Positions 45,165 to 53,668 of a DNA stretch of 59,040 bases are shown piece by piece. The notes beneath the pieces were generated by a model, which had not been told where the DNA came from, made no database searches, and saw nothing but the letters and a program-made list of their open reading frames with translations. A program made the translations under genes and the position numbers. The stretch is from an alpha proteobacterium SCGC AAA288-N07 (GTDB taxonomy: Bacteria > Pseudomonadota > Alphaproteobacteria > Pelagibacterales > Pelagibacteraceae), in contig AZYB01000003.1 in the NCBI GenBank assembly GCA_000513055.1, positions 1 through 59,040 of the forward strand, read 5' to 3'. The stretch's first letter is position 1. Each line of letters begins with the position of its first letter.

Positions 45165-47003
45165 ATGTCAGACGAATTTGATAAAAAAATAGAAGCTAAA
45201 GCTGATACCATAGTTGATGCAGGATCGGTACCTTCCGGTTCAGCTCCAGGTATTGATTATGTTCCAGCGCATGAAAAGCCGGACCAAGAACTTTATCATT
45301 CACATAGTTGGTGGACAACATATGTGTTTTCTCAAGATGCAAAATATATAGGAATTCAATATGCTATTACCGCAATAGGTACAGGATTAATAGGATTAGT
45401 GCTTTCATGGATGATGAGATTACAGCTTGCTTTTCCTGGTCTGGGTATTCTTGAACCTTCGGCATATTATCAGTTCATTACCATGCACGGAATGATTATG
45501 GTAATTTATTTGCTTACAGCATTATTTTTAGGTGGATTTGGAAACCTTCTTATTCCACTCATGTGTGGAGCTCGGGATATGGCTTTCCCCTATTTGAATA
45601 TGGTTAGTTATTGGGCATTCCTATTAGCGGTGTTGATTCTACTTTCAAGCTTTTTTGTTCCTGGTGGACCAACGGGAGCCGGTTGGACTTTATATCCACC
45701 TCAAGCAATAACGTCAGGGACTCCGGGAAGTTCAGCGGGCATTGTATTGATGTTGATATCTCTTTGCGTTTTTGTGGCAGGTTTTACGATGGGCGGTCTA
45801 AATTATATTATTACTATGTTACAGTCTCGTGCTCGTGGAATGACTTTAATGAGATTGCCTCTTACTTGTTGGGGTATTTTTACGGCAACGGTACTTGCTT
45901 TATTAGCTTTCCCAGCACTCTTGGTTGGTTGCATAATGATGACGCTTGATAATTTACTGGGTACAAGTTTTTTTATGCCTGCAATGATTTCAATGGGAGA
46001 AAAACTCTCATATGATGGTGGCAGTCCATTATTATTTCAGCATCTTTTTTGGTTCTTTGGTCATCCCGAAGTTTATATTATAGCATTACCAGCTTTTGGT
46101 ATTATTTCAGATCTTATATCGGTTCATGCTAGAAAAAATATTTTTGGTTATAGAATGATGGTTTGGGCAATCGTAGGCATCGGTGCTTTAAGCTTCTTTG
46201 TCTGGGCTCACCATATGTATGTTAGTGGAATGACTCCTTGGTTTGGTTACTTTTTTGCAACCACAACTTTGATTATCGCAGTTCCAACAGCTATCAAAGT
46301 TTACAATTGGGTTCTAACTCTTTGGAGAGGAAATATTCATTTAACGTTACCTATGTTATTTGCCCTAGCCTTCATCGTTACATTTGTTAATGGAGGATTA
46401 ACAGGTATATTTTTGGGAAATGTAACAGTAGATGTACCTCTATCCGACACTTATTTTGTAGTCGCTCATTTCCATATGGTGATGGGTATAGCACCTATTC
46501 TAGTCGTATTCGGCGCTATTTATCATTGGTTTCCTTTGATTACTGGAAGAATGTTGCATGAAGGAATAGGAAGAATTCACTTTTGGGTAACTTTTTTAGG
46601 CTCTTATGCAATTTATTTTCCAATGCACTACCAAGGATTTGTGGGAGTACCGAGAAGATATTTTGAAATCTATGACAGTCCATACATTACCACGTCAACA
46701 CTACATCTAAATGTATTTATTACCATAGCTGCCTTGATTGTTGGTGCAGCTCAACTATTATTTTTATTTAATTTGATATATAGCGCTCGAGCAGGAGAAA
46801 AAGCTGAAAAAAATCCTTGGAAAGCAAACTCTTTAGAATGGTTAACTCCTGAAATGCCTCCTGGGCATGGAAATTTTGGAAAAGAATTACCAGTGGTTTA
46901 CCGATGGGCTTATGATTTTAATGTTCCTGGAGCGGATAAAGATTATATTCCACAAACTGTTCCTCCAAGTGAAGTAAGATATGCCAAGGTGGAAAAAACA
47001 TGA
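45165..47003 (+). CDS. ctaD: Cytochrome c oxidase subunit I
   Basis: The catalytic subunit with heme a, heme a3 and CuB, pumping protons. The 612 residues hold 12 or more membrane helices: YQFITMHGMIMVIYLL near residue 101 (heme a ligand), HLFWFFGHPEVYIIALP near 293 (CuB His and cross-linked Tyr), WAHHMYVSGM near 347, and HFHMVMGIAPIL near 434 with the other heme ligands. The presence of HPEVY indicates an A-family pump. The N-terminus extends about 50 residues before the first helix. It overlaps the next gene by 4 nt. Confidence 0.97.
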   Translation: MSDEFDKKIEAKADTIVDAGSVPSGSAPGIDYVPAHEKPDQELYHSHSWWTTYVFSQDAKYIGIQYAITAIGTGLIGLVLSWMMRLQLAFPGLGILEPSAYYQFITMHGMIMVIYLLTALFLGGFGNLLIPLMCGARDMAFPYLNMVSYWAFLLAVLILLSSFFVPGGPTGAGWTLYPPQAITSGTPGSSAGIVLMLISLCVFVAGFTMGGLNYIITMLQSRARGMTLMRLPLTCWGIFTATVLALLAFPALLVGCIMMTLDNLLGTSFFMPAMISMGEKLSYDGGSPLLFQHLFWFFGHPEVYIIALPAFGIISDLISVHARKNIFGYRMMVWAIVGIGALSFFVWAHHMYVSGMTPWFGYFFATTTLIIAVPTAIKVYNWVLTLWRGNIHLTLPMLFALAFIVTFVNGGLTGIFLGNVTVDVPLSDTYFVVAHFHMVMGIAPILVVFGAIYHWFPLITGRMLHEGIGRIHFWVTFLGSYAIYFPMHYQGFVGVPRRYFEIYDSPYITTSTLHLNVFITIAALIVGAAQLLFLFNLIYSARAGEKAEKNPWKANSLEWLTPEMPPGHGNFGKELPVVYRWAYDFNVPGADKDYIPQTVPPSEVRYAKVEKT

Positions 47004-47632
47004 AAAAAGAAGAGGGCATTTTTAAAATACTTTCACAAAAGCCTTGGGAAGCGTCCCAGGCAGTGATCGACAATAATCATGATGGCAAAACTTTTGGAAT
47101 AAGCAAAGCAAAACTTGGAGTTAGAACTATAATGACTGTTAGTACAGTTATCTTCTCTTTATTTATTGTTGCTTACGCAGATAGAATGTTAATTCATGAC
47201 TGGAGAAGCATGCCAGAACCTTGGTTACTGTGGGTGAATACGGCTGTTCTAATAATGAATAGCTATTTCTTTCATAATGTTAAAATTTCCGCAGATCAAA
47301 ATAATAACAAAGAAATTAAAAAAGGACTCTATACCGTTGGCTTTTTAGCTTACTCATTTCTTATTGGTCAACTAATAGTTTGGTATCAACTCATGAGTCT
47401 TGGTTATTTTGCAGTATCAAATATTGCAAATGCATTTTTCTATCTTTTTACGGCATTACATGGCTTACATTTATTAGGTGGCTTATATTTTTGGGGAAGA
47501 GTTACATCAAAGTTTTTAAGAGGAAATTATAAATTATCAAATATACAACATGCAATCGAGCTTTGTGCAATTTACTGGCATTTTTTACTATTTGTTTGGT
47601 TGGTATTGTTTGGCTTAATGTTATTCACTTAA
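47000..47632 (+). CDS. Cytochrome c oxidase subunit III, first copy
   Basis: The 210-residue protein has five hydrophobic helices and ends with AIELCAIYWHFLLFVWLVLFG, the conserved subunit III signature around Y-W-H-F. The middle FTALHGLHLLGGLYFWGR also matches the family. Subunit III stabilises the catalytic core. Together with the next gene this is an operon with two subunit III-like genes, which are clearly different in sequence. The first has an extra hydrophilic N-terminus of about 45 residues. Confidence 0.85.
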   Translation: MKKEEGIFKILSQKPWEASQAVIDNNHDGKTFGISKAKLGVRTIMTVSTVIFSLFIVAYADRMLIHDWRSMPEPWLLWVNTAVLIMNSYFFHNVKISADQNNNKEIKKGLYTVGFLAYSFLIGQLIVWYQLMSLGYFAVSNIANAFFYLFTALHGLHLLGGLYFWGRVTSKFLRGNYKLSNIQHAIELCAIYWHFLLFVWLVLFGLMLFT

Positions 47633-47641
47633 AAGAAAAAA

Positions 47642-48349
47642 ATGGATCAAGCTGCTTTAAAAAAACTTCCAAGAGGATGGAAAAGTATACCGAGTGATTT
47701 AAATTCAGATCAAACTGCGTTTAAAGGAGTTAATTGGGGCAAAGCAATGATGTGGATTTTCTTGTTAAGCGACACATTTATTTTTAGCTGTTTCTTACTT
47801 TCTTACATGACAGGTCGTGGATCAACAGTTTTACCTTGGCCAAATCCAAGCCAAGTTTTTGCATTAAATTTTATGGGCGTACCTGTTCCTTTATTATTGA
47901 TTGCAATTATGACTTTTGTTTTAATTACAAGCAGTGGAACCATGGCTATGGCTGTTAAATATGGCTATGAAAAAAATCGCAAATTATGTGGAACATTTTT
48001 ATTATTAACAGCACTTGGTGGTCTCACCTTTGTTGGTATGCAGGCGTTTGAGTGGTCCAAATTAATTTTTCATGAAGGAGTTCGTCCTTGGAGTAATCCT
48101 TATGGGGCCCCTCAATTTGGTTCCTTCTTTTTTATGATTACAGGTTTTCATGGGACACATGTATCCATTGGAGTAATTTTTCTTTTTATTTTTACAAGAA
48201 AAGTTTTCAGGGGCGATTTTGATAGTGGAAGAAAAGGTTATTTTACTTCTATGAAATCTGATTATGTGGCAATAGAAATCTTAGGACTTTATTGGCACTT
48301 TGTTGATTTAGTTTGGGTATTTATTTTTGCATTCTTTTATTTGTGGTAG
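47642..48349 (+). CDS. Cytochrome c oxidase subunit III, second copy
   Basis: A 235-residue protein with five helices. The conserved core is FFMITGFHGTHVSIGVIFLF near residue 167, and the end is ILGLYWHFVDLVWVFIFAFFYLW, the classic subunit III C-terminus, a closer match than in the preceding gene. The N-terminal part PSDLNSDQTAFKGVNWGKAMMW is hydrophilic. The two subunit III genes are separated by 9 nt. Confidence 0.9.
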   Translation: MDQAALKKLPRGWKSIPSDLNSDQTAFKGVNWGKAMMWIFLLSDTFIFSCFLLSYMTGRGSTVLPWPNPSQVFALNFMGVPVPLLLIAIMTFVLITSSGTMAMAVKYGYEKNRKLCGTFLLLTALGGLTFVGMQAFEWSKLIFHEGVRPWSNPYGAPQFGSFFFMITGFHGTHVSIGVIFLFIFTRKVFRGDFDSGRKGYFTSMKSDYVAIEILGLYWHFVDLVWVFIFAFFYLW

Positions 48350-48357
48350 GATTGAAA

Positions 48358-48693
48358 ATGGTAGAAAATATTAAAAAGGAACAAGCAACAACACATAAAT
48401 TGGGCATTTACCTTTGGATTTGGGGACTATTATTTGTTCTTAGTTTTTTTTCATACATGGTTGATTGGTTACAATTTGAAGGCTTATTAAGATGGACTCT
48501 AATCTTAACATTCATGTTTTTAAAAGCAGGTTTAATTATGGCATTCTTTATGCATTTATTTTGGGAACGCTATACACTTGTAAATGTTCTGCTTTGGCCA
48601 ATGACTGCAATAGCAACTTTTGTTGGACTAATGGTTGCAGAATCAAAATATACTGTTTTCACACGATTTTTTTATTTCGTTTTAGGAAGTTAA
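48358..48693 (+). CDS. Cytochrome c oxidase subunit IV, prokaryotic type
   Basis: I place the start at ATG 48358, 8 nt after the preceding stop; an open frame reaching back to 48313 only overlaps subunit III. The 111 residues form three helices, with KLGIYLWIWGLLFVLSFF early and FMFLKAGLIMAFFMHLFWE near residue 60, which matches the COX4 (CyoD/CtaF-like) family. The subunit binds at the periphery of the core. It has no known catalytic residues. Confidence 0.85.
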   Translation: MVENIKKEQATTHKLGIYLWIWGLLFVLSFFSYMVDWLQFEGLLRWTLILTFMFLKAGLIMAFFMHLFWERYTLVNVLLWPMTAIATFVGLMVAESKYTVFTRFFYFVLGS

Positions 48694-48712
48694 ATAACTT
48701 TTAGGAAATCAA

Positions 48713-49624
48713 TTGCTTAATACTAACACTAAATCAGAAACGCTGAAGTTAGATTTTTTTAGTTATCTGAAGGCTTTGTTTAATCTTATGAAGCCTCGAG
48801 TAATGTCATTAGTAATTTTTACTTGTGTAGTAGGTTTATTAATTGCGCCCATAAAAGTAAATTTTTTGAATGCAGTCTTTTCTATCCTTGCAGTAGCTTT
48901 GGGTTCTGGTGCTGCTGGTGCATTAAATATGTGGTATGAAGCAGATTTGGATTCAATAATGAGTAGAACTTGTCTCAGACCAATTCCGACAGGAAAAGTT
49001 ACTAAAAAGCAGGCTTTGATTTTTGGAATTTTAGCTTCAATAATTTCAGTACTAGTTTTATATTTTTTTTCAAATTTGGTTGCTTCATTTATATTAGCAA
49101 CTACAATTTTATTTTATGTTTTTATTTATACAATTTGGCTTAAACGAATAACTCCTCAAAATATTGTCATTGGAGGGGCCGCTGGTGCCTTACCACCTGT
49201 AATAGGCTGGGCTATTGCAACAGGAGATATAACACTTCAGCCTATCATATTATTTTTAATTATTTTTATTTGGACACCTTCTCATTTTTGGGCGCTCAGC
49301 TTATATAAAACTGAAGATTATAGAAAAGCTAATATTCCAATGTTACCAGTTACATCTGGTGTAAAAACAACCAAATTAAATATCTTTGTCTATGCTTTAC
49401 TTCTGTTTCCAATTGTTTTAGCTCCATTTTTTCTAGAATATTTTGGTTTAATTTATTTGTTATTTTCAGGAATTCTTGGTTTTTATTATGTGTTTATCTG
49501 TTTCAGATTATTGAAAACAAATGAATCTAGATTAGAAAAGAGAATAGCTAAACAAGTATTTGGTTTTTCTATTTTTTATCTCTTCATGATTTTTACTTCT
49601 ATTTTAATAGATAGAATAATATAA
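48713..49624 (+). CDS. ctaB: Protoheme IX farnesyltransferase (heme o synthase)
   Basis: Adds a farnesyl chain to heme b, giving heme o, the precursor of heme a used by the oxidase. The start is TTG 48713 with TAGGAAA before it, giving 303 residues; the next ATG would remove the leading 25. The UbiA-like motifs are SLMKPRVMSLVIFT-like LMKPRVMSLVIFTCVVG near residue 25, NMWYEADLDSIMSRTCLRP near 77 and FIWTPSHFWALSLYKTEDY near 186. About eight membrane helices are seen. The operon placement confirms the role. Confidence 0.93.
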   Translation: MLNTNTKSETLKLDFFSYLKALFNLMKPRVMSLVIFTCVVGLLIAPIKVNFLNAVFSILAVALGSGAAGALNMWYEADLDSIMSRTCLRPIPTGKVTKKQALIFGILASIISVLVLYFFSNLVASFILATTILFYVFIYTIWLKRITPQNIVIGGAAGALPPVIGWAIATGDITLQPIILFLIIFIWTPSHFWALSLYKTEDYRKANIPMLPVTSGVKTTKLNIFVYALLLFPIVLAPFFLEYFGLIYLLFSGILGFYYVFICFRLLKTNESRLEKRIAKQVFGFSIFYLFMIFTSILIDRII

Positions 49625-49650
49625 AATCTTATTAAAATTACTTTTGATTA

Positions 49651-50151
49651 ATGACTGAAAAAAATAATAAAGCTGTAACAATTGTATTAATTTCAATATT
49701 TGTACTACTTGCAGTCTTTTTTTTTATTACAATAAAAATATTTCAAAAAAAACAAAATATAACTTTAGAAAGCCATTTTATAAATGTACGTTTAATTACA
49801 AGTGTTCATCCAAGTTTGCCATGGCAATTTTCAACCAAAGAACCTAATATAAAAATAAAGCCAGGAGAGGTAAAAACTATAGAATATATAGTAGAAAATC
49901 TTAGCAATAAAACAACTTTTGGTGTCGCAACTTTTCAATACCATCCTAAAGAATTGGGAAACTATTTTACTAAGTTAAACTGTTTCTGTTTTGATAAACA
50001 AACTTTAAAAGCTGGAGAAAACAGCAAATATTCATTAGTAATTTTAATTGATCCCAAGGTGACAAAAGATAGCAAGACAAAAGATATTAAAGAAGTTATT
50101 ATGCAGTTTATTTTTTTTGATTACAATGAGTTTCAAAAAGGTCAAACTTGA
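49651..50151 (+). CDS. ctaG: Cytochrome c oxidase assembly protein Cox11
   Basis: Delivers copper to the CuB site of subunit I. The 166 residues start with a single membrane helix (IVLISIFVLLAVFFFITIK) followed by a periplasmic immunoglobulin-like domain. The copper-binding motif CFCF is near residue 111, in KLNCFCFDKQTL, and the region GVATFQYHPKELGNYF before it is conserved. The gene follows ctaB by 26 nt. A short overlap-free gap of 3 nt leads to a small CxxC protein. Confidence 0.92.
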   Translation: MTEKNNKAVTIVLISIFVLLAVFFFITIKIFQKKQNITLESHFINVRLITSVHPSLPWQFSTKEPNIKIKPGEVKTIEYIVENLSNKTTFGVATFQYHPKELGNYFTKLNCFCFDKQTLKAGENSKYSLVILIDPKVTKDSKTKDIKEVIMQFIFFDYNEFQKGQT

Positions 50152-50154
50152 AAT

Positions 50155-50343
50155 ATGATATTAAAAACTTTGACATTGCAGCCAGACGCCATAATTTCGT
50201 TGTGTGCAGTATGTGTTTCAGATAGATCGGGAGGACAAATTGCGCTCCTAGTCATTATTTCTTCGTTAATTTTTTTGGGTATCGTAAATTGGGCCTGGAA
50301 AAAATATTTTAAAAACACCAGAGAAATTTCTACGGAAAAATAA
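50155..50343 (+). CDS. Small single-helix protein with CxxC, end of cox operon
   Basis: The 62-residue protein has a short hydrophilic start with CAVC (Cys17 and Cys20), one membrane helix (LLVIISSLIFLGIVNWAW) and a basic tail. The order gives an N-out single-pass protein with its CxxC facing the periplasm, if the basic tail stays inside. It lies 3 nt after ctaG. I recognise no family; a copper or redox role in oxidase assembly is a guess from the motif and position. A TAA ends it before a short hairpin. Confidence 0.55.
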   Translation: MILKTLTLQPDAIISLCAVCVSDRSGGQIALLVIISSLIFLGIVNWAWKKYFKNTREISTEK

Positions 50344-50370
50344 ATTATATAATTAAAATTTTATGTTTTG

Positions 50371-50386
50371 GGGTAGCTAACTACCC
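50371..50386 (+). promoter_or_regulatory. Hairpin or operator between cox operon and thrC
   Basis: GGGTAG (50371-50376) and CTACCC (50381-50386) enclose CTAA, a perfect 6-bp inverted repeat, 21 nt before the thrC ATG at 50408. No T-run follows, so it is not a good terminator. It may be a leader hairpin of thrC or a weak end of the cox transcript. Confidence 0.4.
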
Positions 50387-50407
50387 AATTCTATACTAAA
50401 AAAAGCT

Positions 50408-51790
50408 ATGCAGTATATTAGCACAAGAAATATTAAACAAACCTTCGCTTTTAAGGATATTTTTTTAAATGCACTTGCTTCTGATGGAGGACTTTATGTT
50501 CCTAAAAAAATTCCATCTTATTCATTGAAAGAACTAGAAAGTTTGAAAGAGCTTTCTTACGAGCAACTTGCTGTTAAAATTATTTCAAATTTTTGTTCAG
50601 ATGAATTTAGTGAAGCCGAAATCAAGGATTTAGTTAATAATTCCTATAAAAAATTTAGAGTAAAAAATGTAGTCAACATTAACAAACTTAAAAACATTAT
50701 TTTGTTAGAATTATTTCATGGACCCACTTTGGCTTTCAAAGATATTGCAATGCAAGTAATTGGCAACATGTATGAAAAAATTTTGGGTAACAAAAATAAA
50801 ATTACCAATATAATCGTAGCAACCTCTGGTGATACAGGTGCTGCAGCAATAAGTGCTTTAAAAGGTAAAAAAAATATAAATATATTTGTACTTCATCCTC
50901 ATAATAGAATTTCCAAAGTACAAAGGAAGCTAATGACAACTGTTAAAGAAAATAACGTCTATAATTTGGCAGTAGAAGGAAATTTTGACGATTGTCAAAA
51001 ATTGGTTAAATCGATGTTTGTTGATCAGTCATTTAATAATAAAATTAATATGTCAGGCGTAAATTCAATTAATTGGGCAAGGATAATTACTCAAATTGTA
51101 TATTATTTTTTTAGTTATTTTCAAACGCAAAATGGTAACCAAAAAATTAATTTTTCTGTGCCCACTGGAAATTTTGGAGATGTTTTTGCAGGGTATATTG
51201 CAAAAAAAATGGGCTTACCAATAAACAAACTTATCGTAGCAACTAATAAAAATGATATTTTAAAAAGAGTTATTAATACAGGTGTTTATAGACCCAAAGA
51301 AGTTTCGCAAACTATTTCACCCAGCATGGATATTCAAGTAGCCAGTAATTTTGAAAGATTAATTTTTTATATAAGCGGAAATAATGATCAGATAACTTTA
51401 AAAATAATGGAAGATTTGAAAAAAAATAATGAATTTAAGTTAAATAGTGAACAAATGGACATTCTTGAAAAAGATTTTATATCTGAAAGCTTGTCAGAGG
51501 ATGAAACAAAAGATGTTATAAAAAAAATGAGCGAAAATCATAACATTCTTGTTGATCCACATACAGCTATAGGAATAGGTGTTTTAGATAAAATTTCAAA
51601 TGACGGCATAAATGTAATTTTATCAACAGCTCACCCCAGTAAATTTCCCGAAGCAGTAAAACAAGTTACAGGTAGAAATCCTGAATTGCTTCTCGAAATT
51701 AAAAAAATTATAGATGAAAAAGAAAAATTTGATATCTTGCCTAATAATTTAAATGTAATTAAAAAATTTATAAAAGAGAAAGCTAAATGA
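50408..51790 (+). CDS. thrC: Threonine synthase
   Basis: Converts O-phosphohomoserine to threonine with PLP. The 460 residues have the long-form opening MQYISTRNIKQTFAFKDIF and SDGGLYVPKKIP near residue 24. The PLP lysine sits in FHGPTLAFKDIAMQ near residue 110, SGDTGAAAISALKGKKNI near 140 forms the phosphate loop, and PTGNFGDVFAGYIAKKMG is near 251. The length fits the class used by most proteobacteria. It overlaps the peroxiredoxin gene by 4 nt. thrB, the preceding step, lies 1 kb downstream on the other strand. Confidence 0.94.
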   Translation: MQYISTRNIKQTFAFKDIFLNALASDGGLYVPKKIPSYSLKELESLKELSYEQLAVKIISNFCSDEFSEAEIKDLVNNSYKKFRVKNVVNINKLKNIILLELFHGPTLAFKDIAMQVIGNMYEKILGNKNKITNIIVATSGDTGAAAISALKGKKNINIFVLHPHNRISKVQRKLMTTVKENNVYNLAVEGNFDDCQKLVKSMFVDQSFNNKINMSGVNSINWARIITQIVYYFFSYFQTQNGNQKINFSVPTGNFGDVFAGYIAKKMGLPINKLIVATNKNDILKRVINTGVYRPKEVSQTISPSMDIQVASNFERLIFYISGNNDQITLKIMEDLKKNNEFKLNSEQMDILEKDFISESLSEDETKDVIKKMSENHNILVDPHTAIGIGVLDKISNDGINVILSTAHPSKFPEAVKQVTGRNPELLLEIKKIIDEKEKFDILPNNLNVIKKFIKEKAK

Positions 51791-52269
51791 AAATCAAAGA
51801 GGGTGATAAATTACCAAATACAAAAGTCTTTATTATAAATATGGATAAGGAATATGAACATAAGGAAATATCTATTAGTGAAATTTTAAATAAAGATAAA
51901 ATAATTCTATTTGGTTTACCAGGAGCATTTACACCTGGTTGCTCAAAAAAACATTTACCAAGTTTTCTTGAAGCTACTGAAAAACTAAAGGAGAAAAATA
52001 TAAGAAAAGTATTTTGTATTTCTATTAATGATCCATTTGTAATGGAAGCTTGGGGTAGGAATTATAATTTAAAAGACAAATTAACTTTACTTGCAGATGT
52101 GAAAGGTGACTTTACTAAAAACATAGGAGCCGAATTCATTTGGAGAGAGTGGGGATTAAGGTCAAAGAGATACACAATGTTATTAGAAGCTGGAGTTGTA
52201 AAAAAATTGGTTGAAGAAGAAGGAAAATGTGAACTTACTGCTGCAGAAAATTTTTTAAAAGAAATTTAA
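51787..52269 (+). CDS. Peroxiredoxin, Prx5 type
   Basis: A thiol peroxidase that reduces hydrogen peroxide and organic peroxides. The 160 residues carry the peroxidatic Cys52 in LPGAFTPGCSKKHLPSF, the signature of the Prx5 group, and a later Cys in EGKCELTAAENFL near residue 149 that could resolve it. The D-P-F-V-M-E-A-W block near residue 83 is also typical. It is cytosolic and coupled to thrC by a 4-nt overlap. It ends in a 4-nt overlap with convergent rnhA. Confidence 0.92.
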   Translation: MKIKEGDKLPNTKVFIINMDKEYEHKEISISEILNKDKIILFGLPGAFTPGCSKKHLPSFLEATEKLKEKNIRKVFCISINDPFVMEAWGRNYNLKDKLTLLADVKGDFTKNIGAEFIWREWGLRSKRYTMLLEAGVVKKLVEEEGKCELTAAENFLKEI

Positions 52270-52688
52270 ATTAAGGCCGCTTTTTTGGCCAGTTTATCAA
52301 CCATATCATTTAATGGATCGCCAGAATGAGCTTTTACCCATTTCCATTCAATTTCGTGAAAATTAGATAAGTTGTTCAATTTTATCCATAGTTCAATATT
52401 TTTAACCTTTTTTTTATTTGTCGTTTTCCAATTGTTTTTTTTCCAAACTTTTATCCAACTGGTGATTCCCTCCTTGACGTAATTTGAATCTGTATAAATC
52501 CTTATTTTTTGTTTTCTAGAAAAAAACGTTAATGCCTTAATTGCAGCCATTAATTCCATCTGATTATTTGTTGTGTTTTTTTTTCTACCACAAATAGTAT
52601 TTTGCTTGTCATTATTTAGTATTATTGCTGCCCATCCTCCGGGGCCAGGATTTCCTATACAAGATCCATCGGTATAAATATTAATCAT
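52266..52688 (-). CDS. rnhA: Ribonuclease HI
   Basis: Cuts RNA in RNA-DNA hybrids. I start at ATG 52688 (MINIYTDGSC); a TTG at 52700 would add four residues into thrB. The 140 residues have the four acidic metal ligands in IYTDGSCIGNPGPGGW, NNQMELMAAIKAL, IYTDSNYVKEGI and LNDMVDKLAKKAA, and the basic handle region KVWKKNNWKTTNKKKVKN is present. It begins 2 nt after the stop of thrB, a common alphaproteobacterial pairing. Confidence 0.95.
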   Translation of the reverse strand: MINIYTDGSCIGNPGPGGWAAIILNNDKQNTICGRKKNTTNNQMELMAAIKALTFFSRKQKIRIYTDSNYVKEGITSWIKVWKKNNWKTTNKKKVKNIELWIKLNNLSNFHEIEWKWVKAHSGDPLNDMVDKLAKKAALI

Positions 52689-52690
52689 AT

Positions 52691-53659
52691 CTAAATACAA
52701 TAATCCTCGAAACTTTTTACACTATTATGAAACTCCAGTCTTTTTAGATATTCAACAGGATCTTTAACAGTTAAAAGAGCACCCTCACTTAAATTTAAAT
52801 AATCAAACACACGTGTTAACAAAAATCTTATAGAGGCACCCTGAGCCAAAACTTTCAAATTTTTTTTTTCATCATCATTAAGTTTTCTTACACTTGTATA
52901 GCCTTTTATAAATTTCCGAGCTTTGGTCACATTAAAACTTAAATTTTCCTTTATTCCATCAAAACACAATGCATTTAAACAAACAGCGATTTCAAAAGCA
53001 TAAAAATCATGACAAGAAAAATAAAAATCAATTATTCCCGTAAATTTATCATCTTTAAAAAAAATATTATCCGGGAATAAATCAGCGTGTATTATTCCCG
53101 AAGGTAATTTTTCTGGCCAATTTTTTTCTATTTCGTTTAAGCTTATCTTTATTGTTTTTGATAAATTCTTATGTATTTTAGAACAATCCTTTTCTACTTT
53201 GTTGAATAATTCTGACCAAGCATTTAAAGAAAGATTATTTTTTCTCTTCAAAGAAAGGTTTTTAGTAATTTTATGGAGCTTTGCAGTTTGAACTCCTATA
53301 TCATGACAATTTTCTGGGCTTAAATCTTTTTTTGCCGAACCTTCGAGAAACGATACTACGGCAGCTTTTTTTCCTAAAATTTCAGAAATATAATTTCCAT
53401 TCTTATTAAGAATGGGTTTTGGACATTTAAAATTTGAATTATACAAATTTGTCATCAAACCTATAAAAAAAGGAAGATCCTTTGTATTAATTCTTTTTTC
53501 GTAAATAGTGAGTATAAATTTATTTTTTTCTGCTTGAACTAGGTAATTTGTATTTTCAATACCTTCTTTGATACCAAAAAATTTAACAATTTTACCTATT
53601 TCATAATTTTTAAAAAAATTATCAAGTTCAGCTTTTGATATTTTTGTGTATACAGCCAT
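52691..53659 (-). CDS. thrB: Homoserine kinase, ThrB type II (kinase fold of APH)
   Basis: Phosphorylates homoserine for threonine synthesis. The 322 residues have the aminoglycoside-phosphotransferase-like fold: IENTNYLVQAEKNKFILTIYE near residue 33 (nucleotide loop and Lys), GIIHADLFPDNIFF near 187 (catalytic loop, Asp) and GIIDFYFSCHDFYAFE near 208 (metal Asp). The N-terminus MAVYTKISKAELDNFFKNYEIG is typical of the proteobacterial ThrB of this fold and different from the GHMP-type ThrB of E. coli. It lies between ispH and rnhA. Confidence 0.92.
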   Translation of the reverse strand: MAVYTKISKAELDNFFKNYEIGKIVKFFGIKEGIENTNYLVQAEKNKFILTIYEKRINTKDLPFFIGLMTNLYNSNFKCPKPILNKNGNYISEILGKKAAVVSFLEGSAKKDLSPENCHDIGVQTAKLHKITKNLSLKRKNNLSLNAWSELFNKVEKDCSKIHKNLSKTIKISLNEIEKNWPEKLPSGIIHADLFPDNIFFKDDKFTGIIDFYFSCHDFYAFEIAVCLNALCFDGIKENLSFNVTKARKFIKGYTSVRKLNDDEKKNLKVLAQGASIRFLLTRVFDYLNLSEGALLTVKDPVEYLKRLEFHNSVKSFEDYCI

Positions 53660-53668
53660 TGGTGTTTA

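Noticed and set aside
47000-48349. Two subunit III genes as an assembly duplication
   Set aside because: The two differ too much in sequence and length to be an artefact.
50344-50407. SAM-type riboswitch in the thrC leader
   Set aside because: Only a single short hairpin is visible, with no pseudoknot partner that I can show.
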